From the NCBI RefSeq assembly GCF_029051725.1, contig NZ_JAACFU010000015.1, positions 62,001 through 126,000 of the forward strand: 64,000 nucleotides of DNA, written 5' to 3'. The notes beneath the pieces are model-generated. The model was not told the DNA's origin, did no database searches, and was given only the letters and a program-made list of their open reading frames with translations. Source of the DNA: Bradyrhizobium sp. CSS354 (GTDB lineage Bacteria; Pseudomonadota; Alphaproteobacteria; Rhizobiales; Xanthobacteraceae). Shown in pieces: positions 1-11,753 of the stretch; within the stretch, counting starts at the first letter, position 1; every line of letters begins with the position of its first letter. The translations under genes and the position numbers were made by a program.

Positions 1-1
1 T

Positions 2-418
2 GCCGCGGCTGAGGCCGAATGCGAGGGCGGTGTTTCGCCGCGTGTGGCGCCGTTCGCCGATCTGCGCGACGTTGGCTCGCTGTTGCAGCGAGCAGGATTT
101 GCGCTGCCGGTCACCGATGTCGACCGCGTCGTAGTGCGCTACGCCAACGCGTTCGCGCTGATGCACGATATCAGGCGCATGGGTGCCGCCAATGTGCTGA
201 TCGAACGGCGGCGCACGCCGAGCCGGCGATCGACGCTGCTGCGGATGGCTGAAATTTACGCGCAACGCTTTGCCGATGCCGACGGCCGCATCCGTGCGAC
301 ATTCGATATCATCTGGCTCTCCGGTTGGGCCCCGCATGCGAGCCAGCAGCAGCCGCTGAAGCCGGGGTCGGCGAAGGCGAGCCTCGCGGAGGCGGTGCAG
401 AAGGCGCGGAAAGAGTGA
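2..418 (+). CDS. SAM-dependent methyltransferase, C-terminal part (partial)
   Basis: The frame is open from base 2, so these 138 codons are the 3' end of a gene that starts before the window. The part seen resembles the tail of class I methyltransferases of the NDUFAF5/BioC-like group found in alphaproteobacteria: a DLRDVGSLLQRAGF segment, then YANAFALMHDIRRMG, and the ending WLSGWAPHASQQ. The SAM-binding motifs would lie in the missing part, so the assignment rests on the tail only. The natural substrate cannot be read from this fragment. The next gene is on the other strand and converges with it. Confidence 0.7.
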   Translation, partial: AAAEAECEGGVSPRVAPFADLRDVGSLLQRAGFALPVTDVDRVVVRYANAFALMHDIRRMGAANVLIERRRTPSRRSTLLRMAEIYAQRFADADGRIRATFDIIWLSGWAPHASQQQPLKPGSAKASLAEAVQKARKE

Positions 419-545
419 CGTGTCCCGGACGCGCTGCAGCGCCCTTGCGCTGCTGCGCAGAGCCGGGACCCAGCTCTGCGGCCTCTGGGCCCCGGCTCTG
501 CAGCGCACCGCAAGAGCGCTGCGCTGCGTCCGGGGCACGCGCAAC

Positions 546-956
546 TCACATCAACAAATCAATCAAATGCGGGATCAGCGGAATGTCCGCGGGCGGCATG
601 GGGTAGTCGCGCAGCTTGTTGGCGCGGACCCAGGCCAGGGTCTGGCCTTCGCGCGGCATGACTTGCCCTTCCCAGCGCCGGCAGATGTAGAGCGGCATCA
701 GGAGGTGAAAGGTCTCGTAGCCGTAGCTCGCGAACGTCAGCGGCGCCAGGCACGGCTCGGCGACGGTGATGCCGAGCTCTTCGTGGAGTTCGCGGATCAG
801 GCTTTGCTCCGGCCGCTCTCCGGGTTCACACTTTCCGCCGGGGAATTCCCAGAGGCCCGCCAGCGTCTTGCCCGCAGGGCGCTGCGCGATCAAGACGCGC
901 TTGTCGGCGTCGACCAGCGCGCAGGCCACCACGAGCGTCAGTTTGAGATCAGCCAT
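546..956 (-). CDS. MutT-type Nudix hydrolase, (deoxy)nucleoside triphosphate pyrophosphohydrolase
   Basis: A 136-residue protein, the usual size for MutT. A complete Nudix box (GX5EX7REUXEEXGU) runs from Gly41 to Ile63, with the metal-binding REL.EE core at residues 55-60. An FPGGK segment precedes it and a WV..NKLRDYPMPPAD tail follows, both typical of the MutT subgroup that removes oxidised nucleotides such as 8-oxo-dGTP from the pool. The start at 956 gives MADLKLTLVVACAL, which begins directly with the first Nudix strand; the longer open frame upstream has no such support. It converges with the methyltransferase gene on its left. Confidence 0.88.
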   Translation of the reverse strand: MADLKLTLVVACALVDADKRVLIAQRPAGKTLAGLWEFPGGKCEPGERPEQSLIRELHEELGITVAEPCLAPLTFASYGYETFHLLMPLYICRRWEGQVMPREGQTLAWVRANKLRDYPMPPADIPLIPHLIDLLM

Positions 957-1064
957 GCCTGGAATGTCGCTCCCTGAAAAGATCATCCGCAACGGTTGGT
1001 TAACCCTGTTAGGGCCGGTGTTTCCGAGGTCACCATAAGTCATATTTAATCCACGGATCCTAGG

Positions 1065-2453
1065 GTGGAAACGCTGAAACCATTCCGGGCCAGATCCATG
1101 CGCGCTGAGTTTCGTACCGTCTTCCGCCGCTTCCGTCGCGACCGGCGCGGCAATGTTGCGGTGATCTTCGCAATCTGCTGCGTTCCCCTGATCACGTTCG
1201 TCGGCAGTGCGATCGACTACTCCCGCGCGACGCAGGTCCGGGCGAAGCTTCAGGGCGCGGCCGACGCGGCCAGCGTCGGTGCGATCGCCAAAGCCTCGCC
1301 GGGGTTTGCTGCCGCGGGCTCGATGACCACGGATGGTTCGATCACCGTGGGCGTCACCGACGCCCAGAAAATCTTCGATGCCAATCGCGCCAACCTGACC
1401 GGCTATACGCTCAACAGCGTCACCCCGACAGTCGTCAAGACCGGCTCGACCATCAACTCGACCGTCTCGTTCACCGCCACCATCAACACCATGTTTCTCG
1501 GCCTGATCGGCAAGACCACACTGACCATGAGCGGCACGTCGGCGTCGACGGCCAACATGCCGCTCTATGTCGACTTCTATCTCCTGCTGGACAATTCTCC
1601 GTCGATGGGCGTCGCAGCGACACCGGCCGACATAACGAGTTTGCAGGGAAAGACGGGTGGATGTGCATTCGCCTGTCACGACACCACCAAGGCGGCCGGC
1701 ACAAGCAACTACGACATCGCCAAAGCAAATGGCATCACGACCCGAATTGACGTGGTGCGCCAGGCGAGCGCGAACTTGATGGACACAGCCCAGAGCACGC
1801 AGACCTATTCGAACCAGTTCAGAATGGCGATCTACGATTTCGGCGCTTCGTCAGCGACGATCGGATTGAGAAATCTGTTCGCGCTCTCGTCGAGCTTGAG
1901 CTCCGCCAAGACGGCGGCGGGAAACATCGACCTGATGGCGGTTGCCGGTCAGAATGACGTGTATACTATCGACAAAGATACTCCCTTCACCACTATTTTT
2001 CCCGCAATCAATACCGCAATCGCCGCGCCTGGAGCAGGTACGTCCGCGTCACCGCTGAAATATCTGTTTTTTGTATCCGATGGGGTCGCTGACGAAGCCA
2101 ACTCGGGCATGACGATGTGTAGTGTCTCGTCTTCTTCGTATCCTCTCGCGTCATCGAACCGCTGTCAGTCGCCGATCAATCCGGCGCTCTGCACGACCAT
2201 CAAGAACCGCGGGATCAAGATCGCGGTGCTGTACACGACATACCAACCGCCTACTGACGGCTGGTACAACACATGGATATCGCCCTTTAACCCCGGGCCG
2301 TGGGGGCCGTCTCCGAACAGCAAGATCGCGCAGAACATGCAGAGCTGCGCTTCGCCAGGATTCTATTTCGAGGTGAGCCCCACCCAGGGCATTTCGGAAG
2401 CGATGAACGCGCTGTTCAAGAAGGCAATCGCGGACGCGCGGATTGCGGGTTGA
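1065..2453 (+). CDS. TadE/TadG-like pilus assembly protein with VWA domain
   Basis: A 462-residue protein. A basic stretch (RRFRRDRRG, about 21-29) is followed by one membrane segment (about 30-50) and the SAIDYSRATQVRAKLQGAAD region typical of TadE/TadG proteins of the Flp/Tad pilus machinery. A von Willebrand A domain follows: the metal site DxSxS is DNSPS at 176-180, and a later FVSDG segment carries another metal-site residue. The part outside the membrane is predicted to be periplasmic. The GTG at 1065 gives this length; an ATG at 1098 (MRAEFRTVF) is equally plausible because neither has a strong ribosome binding site. No other tad genes are nearby, so this is an isolated TadG-like gene of unknown partner. 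Confidence 0.8.
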   Translation: METLKPFRARSMRAEFRTVFRRFRRDRRGNVAVIFAICCVPLITFVGSAIDYSRATQVRAKLQGAADAASVGAIAKASPGFAAAGSMTTDGSITVGVTDAQKIFDANRANLTGYTLNSVTPTVVKTGSTINSTVSFTATINTMFLGLIGKTTLTMSGTSASTANMPLYVDFYLLLDNSPSMGVAATPADITSLQGKTGGCAFACHDTTKAAGTSNYDIAKANGITTRIDVVRQASANLMDTAQSTQTYSNQFRMAIYDFGASSATIGLRNLFALSSSLSSAKTAAGNIDLMAVAGQNDVYTIDKDTPFTTIFPAINTAIAAPGAGTSASPLKYLFFVSDGVADEANSGMTMCSVSSSSYPLASSNRCQSPINPALCTTIKNRGIKIAVLYTTYQPPTDGWYNTWISPFNPGPWGPSPNSKIAQNMQSCASPGFYFEVSPTQGISEAMNALFKKAIADARIAG

Positions 2454-2465
2454 GTTGGATCAAGG

Positions 2466-2522
2466 CTCTTTCACCGTCACCCTGAGGTGGCCGCTTCTTC
2501 AGCGGCCCTCGAAGGCCGACGG
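2466..2522. repeat. Dispersed palindromic repeat, CACCCTGAGG family (copy 1)
   Basis: This stretch (CACCGTCACCCTGAGGTGGC and onward through CGCTTCTTCAGC) is found again in inverted orientation near 16540-16596. It lies between the TadG-like gene and argJ, whose coding directions converge, and could fold and end transcription, though that is inference. Confidence 0.75.
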
Positions 2523-2546
2523 CCCGGCTATCGGTAGTCCTAAACA

Positions 2547-3788
2547 CTACGACCTGTAGTCCCCGTTGATCGCGACATACTCCTTGGTGAGGTCGCAGGT
2601 CAGCACGCGGTCGCGGCCCTTGCCGAGGCCGAGCGAGACCTTGATCGCGATCTCCGACGCCTTCATCGCCTCCGACACCTGCGCCTCGTCATAGGACGGA
2701 TCGCGCGCGCCGCTCTTGGCGACGCGGATGCCGTTGAACGAGATCGAGAGCTTGTCGCGGTCAGCCGGCTCGCCGGCCTTGCCGACCGCCATGACCACGC
2801 GGCCCCAATTGGCGTCTTCGCCGGCGATCGCGGTCTTCACCAGCGGCGAGTTCGCGATCGACATCGCGATCTTGCGCGCCGAGGCCTTGGTCTTGGCGCC
2901 CTCGACGGTGATCTCGACCAGCTTGCGCGCGCCTTCGCCGTCGCGGGCCACCTGCTCGGAAAGGTTGGCGAGCACCTGGTTGAAGGCCTTGACGAAGGCT
3001 TTCAGGCGCGGGTCGCTGGCGCGGCTGATCCTTGGCGCGCCGTGTTCTGCAGCAGCACCGGTGGCAAAGGCCAGCAGCGTGTCCGAGGTCGAGGTGTCGC
3101 CGTCGATCGTGACCGCGTTGAACGTGTCCTCGACGCCGCTCTTGAGCAAGGCTTGCAGCGCGGCAGGTGCGATCGGTGCGTCGGTGAAGATGAAGGACAG
3201 CATCGTGGCCATGTCGGGCGCGATCATGCCGGCACCCTTGGCCATGCCGTTGATCGTGACCTTGGCCTTGCCGAGCTTCACGGTCGCGGTCGCGACCTTC
3301 GGGAAGGTGTCGGTGGTCATGATCGCCTTGGCGGCCGCCAGATAATCGCCGGCCTCGGCGGTTTGCGCGAGCCGACCGAGCACGCCGTCGAACTTGGTCG
3401 CATCCAGCGGCTCGCCGATCACGCCGGTCGAGGCCAGGAAGATCTCGCCCTCGGTGCATCCGACGGCCTTGGCCGCGATCTTGGCGGTCAGCGCGGTGGA
3501 GCTGCGGCCGGTCTTGCCGGTAAAGGCATTGGCGTTGCCGGAATTGACCACCAGCGCGCGCGCCTTGCCGCCCTTGAGCTTGGCGCGGCACCATTCCACC
3601 GGTGCGGAGGGGCATTTCGACTTGGTGAAGACGCCTGCGACCGCGGTGCCCTTGTCCATCACCGCCAGCAGCACGTCGGTACGGTTCTTGTAGCGGATGC
3701 CGGCCTCGGCCGTCGCGAGACGGACCCCCGCAATGGTGGGCATGTTCGGAACGTTTTTCGGGGCGAGGGGAGAGACGGTGGAGGACAT
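2547..3788 (-). CDS. argJ: Bifunctional glutamate N-acetyltransferase / amino-acid acetyltransferase (ArgJ)
   Basis: A 413-residue protein matching ArgJ along its length. ArgJ transfers acetyl from N-acetylornithine to glutamate (and, in bifunctional forms, from acetyl-CoA), recycling the acetyl group in cytosolic arginine synthesis. The self-cleavage site is visible as DMATML at 192-197: the precursor is cut between Ala194 and Thr195, and Thr195 becomes the nucleophile. Other family marks are VVNSGNANAFTG near residue 80, KGAGMIAP before the cleavage site, and the C-terminus TKEYVAINGDYRS. It follows the parvulin gene on the same strand with about 100 bases between them, so the two may be co-transcribed. 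Confidence 0.97.
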   Translation of the reverse strand: MSSTVSPLAPKNVPNMPTIAGVRLATAEAGIRYKNRTDVLLAVMDKGTAVAGVFTKSKCPSAPVEWCRAKLKGGKARALVVNSGNANAFTGKTGRSSTALTAKIAAKAVGCTEGEIFLASTGVIGEPLDATKFDGVLGRLAQTAEAGDYLAAAKAIMTTDTFPKVATATVKLGKAKVTINGMAKGAGMIAPDMATMLSFIFTDAPIAPAALQALLKSGVEDTFNAVTIDGDTSTSDTLLAFATGAAAEHGAPRISRASDPRLKAFVKAFNQVLANLSEQVARDGEGARKLVEITVEGAKTKASARKIAMSIANSPLVKTAIAGEDANWGRVVMAVGKAGEPADRDKLSISFNGIRVAKSGARDPSYDEAQVSEAMKASEIAIKVSLGLGKGRDRVLTCDLTKEYVAINGDYRS

Positions 3789-3819
3789 CGCGGGCGCCTT
3801 GATGGGATCTGGATATGCA

Positions 3820-3845
3820 GATGCCCGGCGCGGGGGCCGGGCATC
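3820..3845 (-). terminator. GC-rich hairpin after the parvulin gene (weak terminator candidate)
   Basis: A perfect 10-bp stem (GATGCCCGGC with GCCGGGCATC, six-base loop) lies just downstream of the parvulin gene stop and before argJ. No T-run follows on the transcribed strand, so a factor-independent terminator is doubtful; it could instead be an attenuating or RNA-stabilising hairpin. Confidence 0.35.
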
Positions 3846-3891
3846 ACAGAGGCTTAGATACTCTTCACGTCACCGAAGTGACAGCGAATTC

Positions 3892-4809
3892 TTACTTCTT
3901 CGCGGGCGGCGCCATCTTGCTGTCAGACGGCTTGGCCGCATCGGCCGGCTTGGCGTCCTTGGCCGCATCCGCCGGCTGGTCCATCCGCTCGACCTTCGCC
4001 TCCGCGCGCAGCTTGGCGACATAGTCGGCCTGGGCCTTGCGGGTGACATACTGCTCGATCTGCGCCTTGACCTGCTCGAAGTCCGGCGCCTTGCGGCTGC
4101 GCTTTTCCTCGACCTTGATGATGTGCCAGCCGAACTGCGACTTCACGGGGTCGGAGATCTTGCCCGGCTCGAGCGCGAAGGCGATTGCCGAGAATTCCGG
4201 CACCATCTGCTCCTTGGTGAAGAAGCCGAGGTCTCCGCCGTCGGCCGAGCCCGGATCCTTGGACTTCTTCTTGGCGAGCTCGGCGAAATCGGCGCCCTTG
4301 TCGAGCTCGGCCTTCACCGCCTTGGCCTCGTCCTCGGTCTCGACCAGGATGTGGCGGGCGTGCACTTCCTGCTCGCCGGTGATCTGCTTGGAGGCCTCCT
4401 CATAGACCTTCTTCATGGCATCCGGGGTGGTGGCGGCCTTGCCCTCGCCGGCAAGCAGGCTGTCCATCAGGAGGCGGTTGCGGGCGAACGCCAGGCGCTT
4501 CTTGAACTCCTCGCCGTCGGCGAGCTTCTTGTCCTCGGCGGCCTTGCCGACGATCTTCATGTCGATCAGGAAGGACAGAACGTTCTCGTCCTTGGTCGCC
4601 GGGTCCATCTGGGCGAGGCTCGGCCCGAGTTCCTCTTCGGCCATGGCGACGTCGCTCTTCTTGATTTCAGCGCCATTGACCTTCGCCAGCACCGGATCGT
4701 CGGCAGCCCGGCCGGGCCCCGCGATCAGCGCCAGCGCAAGGCAGCCCACCAGGGCGGTGGCGAGGCCGAAGCGCAGGCCGGTTTTGGTTACCGGGAACGA
4801 GGTGGTCAT
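3892..4809 (-). CDS. Periplasmic parvulin-type peptidyl-prolyl cis-trans isomerase
   Basis: A 305-residue SurA/PrsA-like foldase. It has an N-terminal signal peptide (hydrophobic core about 12-30, cleavage near GRAA-DD), a SurA_N-like helical region (residues 40-130, starting LAKVNGAEIKKSDV), and a parvulin domain (about 140-235) with HARHILVE, FAELAKKKSKD, GGDLGFF and the closing QFGWHIIKVEE. A charged, Ala/Lys/Asp-rich tail ends the protein. It would help outer-membrane and periplasmic proteins fold after Sec export, which fits its position divergent from secA. The start at 4809 is preceded by AAGGA at good spacing; a longer reading from 4857 has no such site. Confidence 0.9.
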   Translation of the reverse strand: MTTSFPVTKTGLRFGLATALVGCLALALIAGPGRAADDPVLAKVNGAEIKKSDVAMAEEELGPSLAQMDPATKDENVLSFLIDMKIVGKAAEDKKLADGEEFKKRLAFARNRLLMDSLLAGEGKAATTPDAMKKVYEEASKQITGEQEVHARHILVETEDEAKAVKAELDKGADFAELAKKKSKDPGSADGGDLGFFTKEQMVPEFSAIAFALEPGKISDPVKSQFGWHIIKVEEKRSRKAPDFEQVKAQIEQYVTRKAQADYVAKLRAEAKVERMDQPADAAKDAKPADAAKPSDSKMAPPAKK

Positions 4810-5170
4810 GGAAAATCCTTTTGTTGAAGCAGGGGGCTGCTCGAGCGGGGCGGACACTCGCCCAATTCAGGGGGCCTTGGCAACGCGAAAAGTCTGTCAA
4901 AATGATGAATTAGCCGCAATGCACCCGCCGTTGACAAGGCCCTGACCGGGCCATATCTCTGCCCGGTCGCGTCCATGCGATGGCGTTTATTTTGCTGCGT
5001 TTTTGGCCGTTGAACCCAGACTTGCCCAACTCCCACCCATATGGCGGATGGACCCCCCGCAGTCCGGGCTCCGGCGCCCAGCAGGCGTCACGGTGAGTTG
5101 ATAGGCAGGAGGGTGACAACCTCTTGGCTGCAACGCGAACGCGGTTGAATCGCGAACACAGGAACTAAGC
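4810..5170. other. Divergent intergenic region between the parvulin gene and secA
   Basis: These 361 bases hold no gene and should contain the promoters of both flanking genes. One sigma-70-like candidate for secA is annotated separately. The base composition is lower in GC around 4890-5000. An AGGA ribosome binding site lies just before the secA ATG. Confidence 0.6.
4931..4959 (+). promoter_or_regulatory. Candidate promoter for secA
   Basis: TTGACA (4931-4936) is a perfect -35 hexamer. About 17 bases later lies TATCTC, a partial match to the -10 consensus. It would give a leader of about 200 bases before the secA start. Only sequence likeness supports this. Confidence 0.35.
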
Positions 5171-8011
<2,841 letters not shown>

Positions 8012-8021
8012 GGCTTGAATG

Positions 8022-8045
8022 TGAGGCGTCGACGTCGGCGCCTCA
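8022..8045 (+). terminator. Hairpin after secA (weak terminator candidate)
   Basis: A 7-bp perfect stem (TGAGGCG with CGCCTCA) begins ten bases after the secA stop. There is no T-run behind it, so termination here is uncertain. Confidence 0.3.
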
Positions 8046-8053
8046 GTCTCCGC

Positions 8054-8159
8054 TGTCGTCGCCCGGTTTAGCCGGGCGACCCAGTACGCCGCGGCTTCTC
8101 GGTTCAAATCACATGGGTCTCTGGAATACTGGATCGCCCGATTAAATCGGGCGATGACA
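8054..8159. repeat. Dispersed palindromic repeat, CGCCCGG...CCAGTAC family (copy 1)
   Basis: The ends mirror each other: GTCGTCGCCCGGTTTAGCC at the left and an inverted ATCGGGCGATGAC arm at the right, with CCCAGTACGCC and AATACTGG inside. The same design occurs near 47526-47691 and 49322-49500. It fills the gap between secA and the MarR gene, which converge. Confidence 0.75.
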
Positions 8160-8231
8160 GCGAGTATGTGGCGCGCAGCTCTATCTCCATCGCCGGGACG
8201 ACCGTGTTAAGGGAGCGCGCTAAACGCACCC

Positions 8232-8690
8232 TCAATTCGAGCTGTCGATCAAGCTCTCCAGCAGCCGCTTCAATTCGCTCGTCGACTTGTCGCCGTAGCT
8301 CTCCAGGATGTGCTCTTCCTGGTCGACCGCGAGCGAGTTGAGCTTCTTGCTCAGCACCTTGCCGCGGTCGGAGATGAACATCAGGACCTTGCGGCGATCG
8401 TTCGGGTCCTGCACGCGGTAGACCAGCGTGTCAGAGACCATGCGGTCGATCATCTTGGTCAGCGTTGGATGGTTGAGCAGCACGGCATCCGCCAGCTCGC
8501 CCATCGAATGGCCGTTGCCATCCGACAGCACTTTCAGGATGCGCCACTGCTCGACGGGGACGCCTTCCTTGCTCAACCGCAGTTCGAGCTGCCGGTTGAT
8601 CTCCCGGTTGGCTTGCGCGAGCAGGTAGGCGAGGTGTTCGGTGATCGGGGTGTTCGGTTTTGCCACGGCTAAGACTTTGTCTTGACCCAA
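8232..8690 (-). CDS. MarR-family transcriptional regulator
   Basis: A 152-residue winged-helix regulator of the MarR family. The wHTH core spans about 35-115: EQWRILKVLSDG, then the recognition helix region NHPTLTKMIDRMV and the wing DPNDRRKVLMFISDRG, where the DxRxxxxxxT/S-type wing motif is clear. MarR proteins bind palindromes as dimers, usually repress, and are released by small aromatic or amide-like ligands. The gene is divergent from the amide operon starting at 8809, and two palindromes lie between them, so it probably controls that operon and itself. The ligand is not evident. Confidence 0.88.
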   Translation of the reverse strand: MGQDKVLAVAKPNTPITEHLAYLLAQANREINRQLELRLSKEGVPVEQWRILKVLSDGNGHSMGELADAVLLNHPTLTKMIDRMVSDTLVYRVQDPNDRRKVLMFISDRGKVLSKKLNSLAVDQEEHILESYGDKSTSELKRLLESLIDSSN

Positions 8691-8739
8691 ATGAGTGAAT
8701 GTCTTGCAATCGATGCTGCATCTATATGCACTTCAATTC

Positions 8740-8763
8740 TTGAATATTCAATATTTTCAAAAT
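8740..8763. promoter_or_regulatory. Paired AT-rich palindromes, candidate MarR operators
   Basis: A perfect 12-bp palindrome TTGAATATTCAA (8740-8751) is followed at once by ATTTTCAAAAT (8753-8763), an 11-base palindrome around a central C. Both lie between the divergent MarR and amide-operon genes, where MarR operators are normally found. The surrounding DNA is much richer in AT than its neighbours. Confidence 0.55.
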
Positions 8764-8808
8764 AGGATATTGCCCAACAATAGGGCGGGTGCCGCGGCCG
8801 CCTGCTGA

Positions 8809-10032
8809 ATGAGCTTTCAAGTCTGGTGTCAGACAGGAGTTGGCGTGCGCGCGACGGTAAACTTCCCGGCTCACGGCGGTCCGGCCTTACCGCCGTCCTT
8901 GCTGTTCAGGAATCTGTCGCCCGCGGCAGCGGATTTCGACCTGTCGCCGGTTGACGCGCATTTCATGAAGCGCCGCGGTGCACACAACAAGCTCCGCATC
9001 GGAGGCTTCATGTGCTGCACCGGCTCGCCCGGCGTTTGGGGCCCGTGCGCGACAAGCAGCGCGCAGCTCGCGGTCGCCGAGATCAACAAGCGCGGCGGCA
9101 TCCTCGGGCGCGAGATCGAGCTTTCGATCTATGACGCTGGCGGTCCGCTCGACGAGATTCTGAGCCGCGCCGAGCAGGCGATCGCTTCGGATGAGATCGA
9201 CCTCATCGTCGGACTGCATACCAGCGCGGTGCGCGTGGCGCTGCGCAAGGTCACCACCCGCCACCGCATCCCCTACATCTACACACCCGTCTACGAGGGC
9301 GGCGAGCAGACACCGGGCGTCATGGCGATCGGCGAGACGCCGCGCTGGCAGAGCCGCCCCTCCATTCACTGGCTCGCCGACGTCAAGAAGGCGGCGCGCT
9401 GGTACCTGATCGGCAGCGACTATGTCTGGCCCTGGCAGTCACACCGCGCGGTGAAGCGCTACATCAAGGAGGCCGGCGGCCATGTCGTCGGCGAAGAGTT
9501 CGTTCCCCTCGGCGAAGACAACCACGAGCCGCATCTGGAGCGCATCCGTGCCGCGAGGCCGGACGTCGTGCTGATCTCGTTGATCGGCACCGACAGCATC
9601 ACGTTCAATCGCGCGTTCGGCGAATGCGGCCTGGGCGCCACGACGCTGCGGCTGGCCGGGGCGATGGACGAGACCGTGTTGCTCGGAATCGGCGCCGACA
9701 ACAGCGAGAACCTGTTCTGCGCCTCCGGCTATTTCCCCGGCATCGGATCGCGGGCCAACGACGACTTCCAGAGCCGCTATCGCGCGATGTTCGGGCCGAA
9801 CGGGCCTCCGATCGGCTCGCTCGGTCAATCCAGCTATGAGGGACTGCGCTTCCTCGAGGCAGTCGCGAACAAGGCGGGCACGTTGGCGATGGGCCCGATG
9901 CTCGCGGCCGGCCGCAACATCGTCTATGGCGGCGCGCGCGGCCCCGTCACCGTCAGGAACGGTCACACCCGGATGCAAATGTATCTCGCCGGGGCGGATG
10001 GCCTCGACTTCAAGCTGATCAAACCGATCTGA
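8809..10032 (+). CDS. AmiC-like amide-sensing substrate-binding protein, probably cytosolic
   Basis: A 407-residue type I periplasmic-binding fold protein. It resembles Pseudomonas AmiC: RIGGFMCCTGS at the first strand, YIYTPVYEGGEQTPG, GSDYVWPWQSHRAVKRY, ARPDVVLISLIGTDS and ARGPVTVRNGHTRM near the end. AmiC is the cytosolic amide sensor of the ami operon. No signal peptide is visible here: the first 60 residues are neither basic-hydrophobic nor lipobox-bearing, which supports a cytosolic role. The ATG at 8809 has no clear ribosome binding site; an internal ATG at 8965 (MKRRGAHNKLRIG) starts just before the conserved fold and may be the true start. It is the first gene of the amide operon. 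No AmiR-type antiterminator is present. Confidence 0.75.
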   Translation: MSFQVWCQTGVGVRATVNFPAHGGPALPPSLLFRNLSPAAADFDLSPVDAHFMKRRGAHNKLRIGGFMCCTGSPGVWGPCATSSAQLAVAEINKRGGILGREIELSIYDAGGPLDEILSRAEQAIASDEIDLIVGLHTSAVRVALRKVTTRHRIPYIYTPVYEGGEQTPGVMAIGETPRWQSRPSIHWLADVKKAARWYLIGSDYVWPWQSHRAVKRYIKEAGGHVVGEEFVPLGEDNHEPHLERIRAARPDVVLISLIGTDSITFNRAFGECGLGATTLRLAGAMDETVLLGIGADNSENLFCASGYFPGIGSRANDDFQSRYRAMFGPNGPPIGSLGQSSYEGLRFLEAVANKAGTLAMGPMLAAGRNIVYGGARGPVTVRNGHTRMQMYLAGADGLDFKLIKPI

Positions 10033-10207
10033 TGCCGGCGCGGCCATCTGCAAACGCCAGATTCCAAAATAATACTTGAAAAGGAAAATATTTCCGTCTG
10101 TAATATCGAGGTGAAGCCGATTGGCGCGCGCCGCACACGTGCGCCCATGAGGCTCCAATGCCAGGGATTCCAATTCCAGGGATCAAGAAGCCTTTGAGGA
10201 GAGCGCC

Positions 10208-11722
10208 GTGACAGTTGTCCTTCCCACGCCAGCCCAATTGCGCAGTGTCGCCGACCAGTGCGGCCTTTCGCTATCCGACGACGATGTCGCCTCGTTCCGC
10301 GGCCTGATGCAGGGCTCGATCGAAGCCTACAATCTCGTCGGCGCCATGCCGGACGAGGTGCCGGAGGTCAAATATCCGCGCACGCCGGGCTATCGGCCCT
10401 CGCCGGAAGAGAACCCGCGCAACGCCTGGTATCGCAAGTCGACCGTCAAGGGTGCGGCGAGCGGCAAGCTCAAGGGCAAGACGGTCGCTCTCAAAGACAA
10501 CATCATGCTCGCCGGCGTTCCCATGATGAACGGCTCGGCGACGCTGGAAGGCTACGTCCCCGATTTCGACGCCACCATCGTCACGCGCATGCTCGATGCC
10601 GGCGCCGAGATCGCCGGCAAAGTCCATTGCGAATCCTTCTGCATGTCCGGCGGCAGCCACACCAATGCGGTCGGCGCCGTCCACAATCCGCACAAGATGG
10701 GCTATTCGGCCGGCGGCTCGTCGTCAGGCTCAGGCGTCGTCGTCGCGCTCGGCGAGGTCGACATGGCGATCGGCGGCGACCAGGGCGGTTCGATCCGCAT
10801 GCCGTCCTCGTTCTGCGGCACCTACGGCATGAAGCCGACCTGGGGCCTCGTGCCCTACACCGGCATCATGCCGATCGAGGTGTTCGTCGATCACACCGGC
10901 CCGATGACGGCGACCGTCGCCGACAACGCGCTGCTGCTCGAAGTGCTCGCCGGCGACGACGGCTACGATCCCCGCATCAAGGCGCCCAAGGTCGAGGAGT
11001 ACACCAAGGCGCTCGGCCAGGGCGTCAAGGGCATGAAGATCGGCATCCTCAAGGAAGGTTTTGAGCAGGCGAATGCCGAAGCCGCCGTGAACGAGAGCGT
11101 GCGGGAGGCCGCAAAGCGTTTTAGGGATCTCGGCGCCACGGTCGAGACGGTTTCGATCCCGATGCATCTCGCCGGCCCCGCGATCTGGACGCCGATCGGC
11201 ACCGAGGGCATGACCCAGACCATGATGTATGGCGACGGCTATGGCCTGTCCCGCTCCGACCTCTATTCGACCACGCTGATGGACTTCCATCGCGGCTGGC
11301 GCCGGCAGGCGGATTCACTGTCCGAGACCACAAAGCTGTTCCTGCTGCTCGGCACCTACATCAACAATACTTTCGGTCCCCGTTATTACGGCAAGGCGCT
11401 CAACATCTCCCGCCGCCTGACGGCGGCCTACGACAAGGCCTTCAAAGACTACGATCTGCTGCTGCTGCCGACCACGCCGATGAAGGCGACGAAGCTGCCG
11501 GAGCCCACGGCCAGCCGCGAGGACTATGTCGCGCGTGCGCTGGAAATGATCTCCAACACCGCGCCGTTCGACATCACCCATCATCCCGCGATGTCGCTGC
11601 CCTGCGGCATGGTCGACGGCCTGCCCGTCGGTCTGATGCTGGTCGGACGCATGTTCGAGGAATCCACCATCTACCGCGCCGCGCACGCGTTCGAGCAGAT
11701 CGGCGACTGGAAGAAGATGTGA
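10208..11722 (+). CDS. Amidase, amidase-signature family
   Basis: A 504-residue amidase that hydrolyses aliphatic or aromatic amides to acid and ammonia. The Ser-cisSer-Lys triad is clear: Lys96 in VALKDNIM, Ser171 in SAGGSSSGSG and Ser195 in GGDQGGSIRMPS. These fall at the same positions as in the Rhodococcus nitrile-hydratase-linked amidases as I recall them, and the N-terminal helical region (residues 1-85) is also typical of that group. The GTG start has GGAGA at good spacing. There is no nitrile hydratase gene next to it; instead an AmiC-like sensor gene precedes it and a complete ABC importer follows, so the substrate is probably a small imported amide. Confidence 0.92.
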   Translation: MTVVLPTPAQLRSVADQCGLSLSDDDVASFRGLMQGSIEAYNLVGAMPDEVPEVKYPRTPGYRPSPEENPRNAWYRKSTVKGAASGKLKGKTVALKDNIMLAGVPMMNGSATLEGYVPDFDATIVTRMLDAGAEIAGKVHCESFCMSGGSHTNAVGAVHNPHKMGYSAGGSSSGSGVVVALGEVDMAIGGDQGGSIRMPSSFCGTYGMKPTWGLVPYTGIMPIEVFVDHTGPMTATVADNALLLEVLAGDDGYDPRIKAPKVEEYTKALGQGVKGMKIGILKEGFEQANAEAAVNESVREAAKRFRDLGATVETVSIPMHLAGPAIWTPIGTEGMTQTMMYGDGYGLSRSDLYSTTLMDFHRGWRRQADSLSETTKLFLLLGTYINNTFGPRYYGKALNISRRLTAAYDKAFKDYDLLLLPTTPMKATKLPEPTASREDYVARALEMISNTAPFDITHHPAMSLPCGMVDGLPVGLMLVGRMFEESTIYRAAHAFEQIGDWKKM

Positions 11723-11753
11723 GCGAGGGACTTATGCAGACGGACGGACCAGA

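Noticed and set aside
8095..8130. tRNA-like GGTTCAAATC motif
   Set aside because: No cloverleaf can be drawn around it, and the stretch lies inside a dispersed palindromic repeat.
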